Source: Nitrospira sp. (GTDB lineage Bacteria; Nitrospirota; Nitrospiria; Nitrospirales; Nitrospiraceae). From it: DNA of 64,000 nucleotides. The DNA lies in the NCBI GenBank assembly GCA_024760545.1, contig CP060501.1:2269501-2333500 (forward strand). The letters are read 5' to 3'. Each line of letters begins with the position of its first letter. Position 1 is the first letter of the stretch. The position numbers were made by a program, and so were the translations under genes. Under the pieces are notes generated by a model, which had not been told where the DNA came from, made no database searches, and was given only the letters and a program-made list of their open reading frames with translations. Positions 63,782 to 64,000 of the stretch are shown here, one piece after another.

Positions 63782-64000
63782 TTAATCTTCTCCTGACGTG
63801 CCGAGGCCAACCCACGCTCGCAAAAGATCGTGTCGTGTCACAGAATACGCAACCCTCCCATCCTTCATCACAGGAAGATTCAGCAAGCGCTTCTCCTCCA
63901 TCGTTTTCACCGCTTCTTCGATCGTGGTCTGGGCCGTGACGGCGATTCGATCGTGAACCATGATGTCTTCTGCGGTCAGCTTCGAAAGATCCTTGCCGGC
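63782..64000 (-). CDS. CBS-domain protein, C-terminal part (cut by window edge)
   Basis: 72 codons to the window edge, ending at TAA 63782. The CBS motif is clear: EDIMVHDRIAVTAQTTIEEA then LLNLPVMKDGRVAYSVTRHD, with a typical final helix. CBS pairs bind adenosine nucleotides as energy sensors. Only the last half-pair is visible; the N-terminal part lies to the right. Confidence 0.88.
   Translation of the reverse strand, partial: AGKDLSKLTAEDIMVHDRIAVTAQTTIEEAVKTMEEKRLLNLPVMKDGRVAYSVTRHDLLRAWVGLGTSGED

Overview
The window comes from a Nitrospira-type nitrite oxidiser (phylum Nitrospirota). Two marker genes support this: the start of the molybdopterin alpha subunit of nitrite oxidoreductase (nxrA, reverse strand at the left edge, cut by the window), and a Nitrospira-type periplasmic chlorite dismutase (43.0-43.8 kb). 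The rest is mostly core chromosome, with a replication-origin-proximal gene cluster in the middle.

Layout. 1-3.2 kb: nxrA, whose last ~80 codons lie outside the window. 3.2-3.75 kb: nxr upstream region and tRNA-Gly(GCC). 3.85-9.6 kb: reverse-strand cluster of MoxR ATPase, DUF58 protein and transglutaminase TgpA, led by an unknown protein. 9.7-18.1 kb: ChaN-like lipoprotein, SWIM zinc-finger protein, esterase tesA divergent from an FtsX-type ABC exporter (ybbA/ybbP), metallo-beta-lactamase lipoprotein, PilZ protein. 18.5-19.5 kb: a methyltransferase that looks cyanobacterial (MPBQ/MSBQ type). 20-27 kb: pgi-pgl-glk-rpiA-pepN, a translationally coupled sugar-phosphate operon. 27.1-30.2 kb: two L,D-transpeptidases, a probable inactive relative and a lipoprotein. 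30.5-39 kb: rpmH-rnpA-yidD-yidC-mnmE-mnmG-rsmG-parA-parB with two perfect parS palindromes flanking rsmG. 39-42 kb: two bactofilins, mnmA, two TatA-type genes. 43-46.2 kb: chlorite dismutase, an IS3 transposase remnant, an outer-membrane protein, then a patch of broken sequence. 46.2-53.4 kb: housekeeping and hypothetical genes.

The accessory parts are the most interesting. At 45.57-46.20 kb lie a diverged copy of the nxr upstream region, a piece of an L,D-transpeptidase gene and a frameshifted piece of nxrA, so a second nxr locus or chimeric debris once formed there. The two upstream copies (3325-3605 and 45567-45842) share a ribosome-binding site, the first ten codons of a tiny ORF and a GTTAC...GTAAC inverted repeat. 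At 54.7-60.3 kb are a small secreted protein, a 1442-residue protein with Tc-toxin A-like C-terminal architecture (coiled coil, Gly/Ala-rich hydrophobic hairpin, coiled coil, TcB-binding-like domain) without any TcB/TcC, and a TIR-domain protein. At 60435-60479 there is only the 3' part of a tRNA-Lys(CTT), broken in the anticodon arm, with TAGCACA repeats nearby: this looks like an attachment site. Its orientation places the integrated element to its right (60.5 kb onward: PII-like protein, orphan GroES, BCAM0308-like protein, CBS protein).

No rRNA, CRISPR array, complete insertion sequence or integrase was seen. All homology calls rest on motif recognition by eye; no searches were run.
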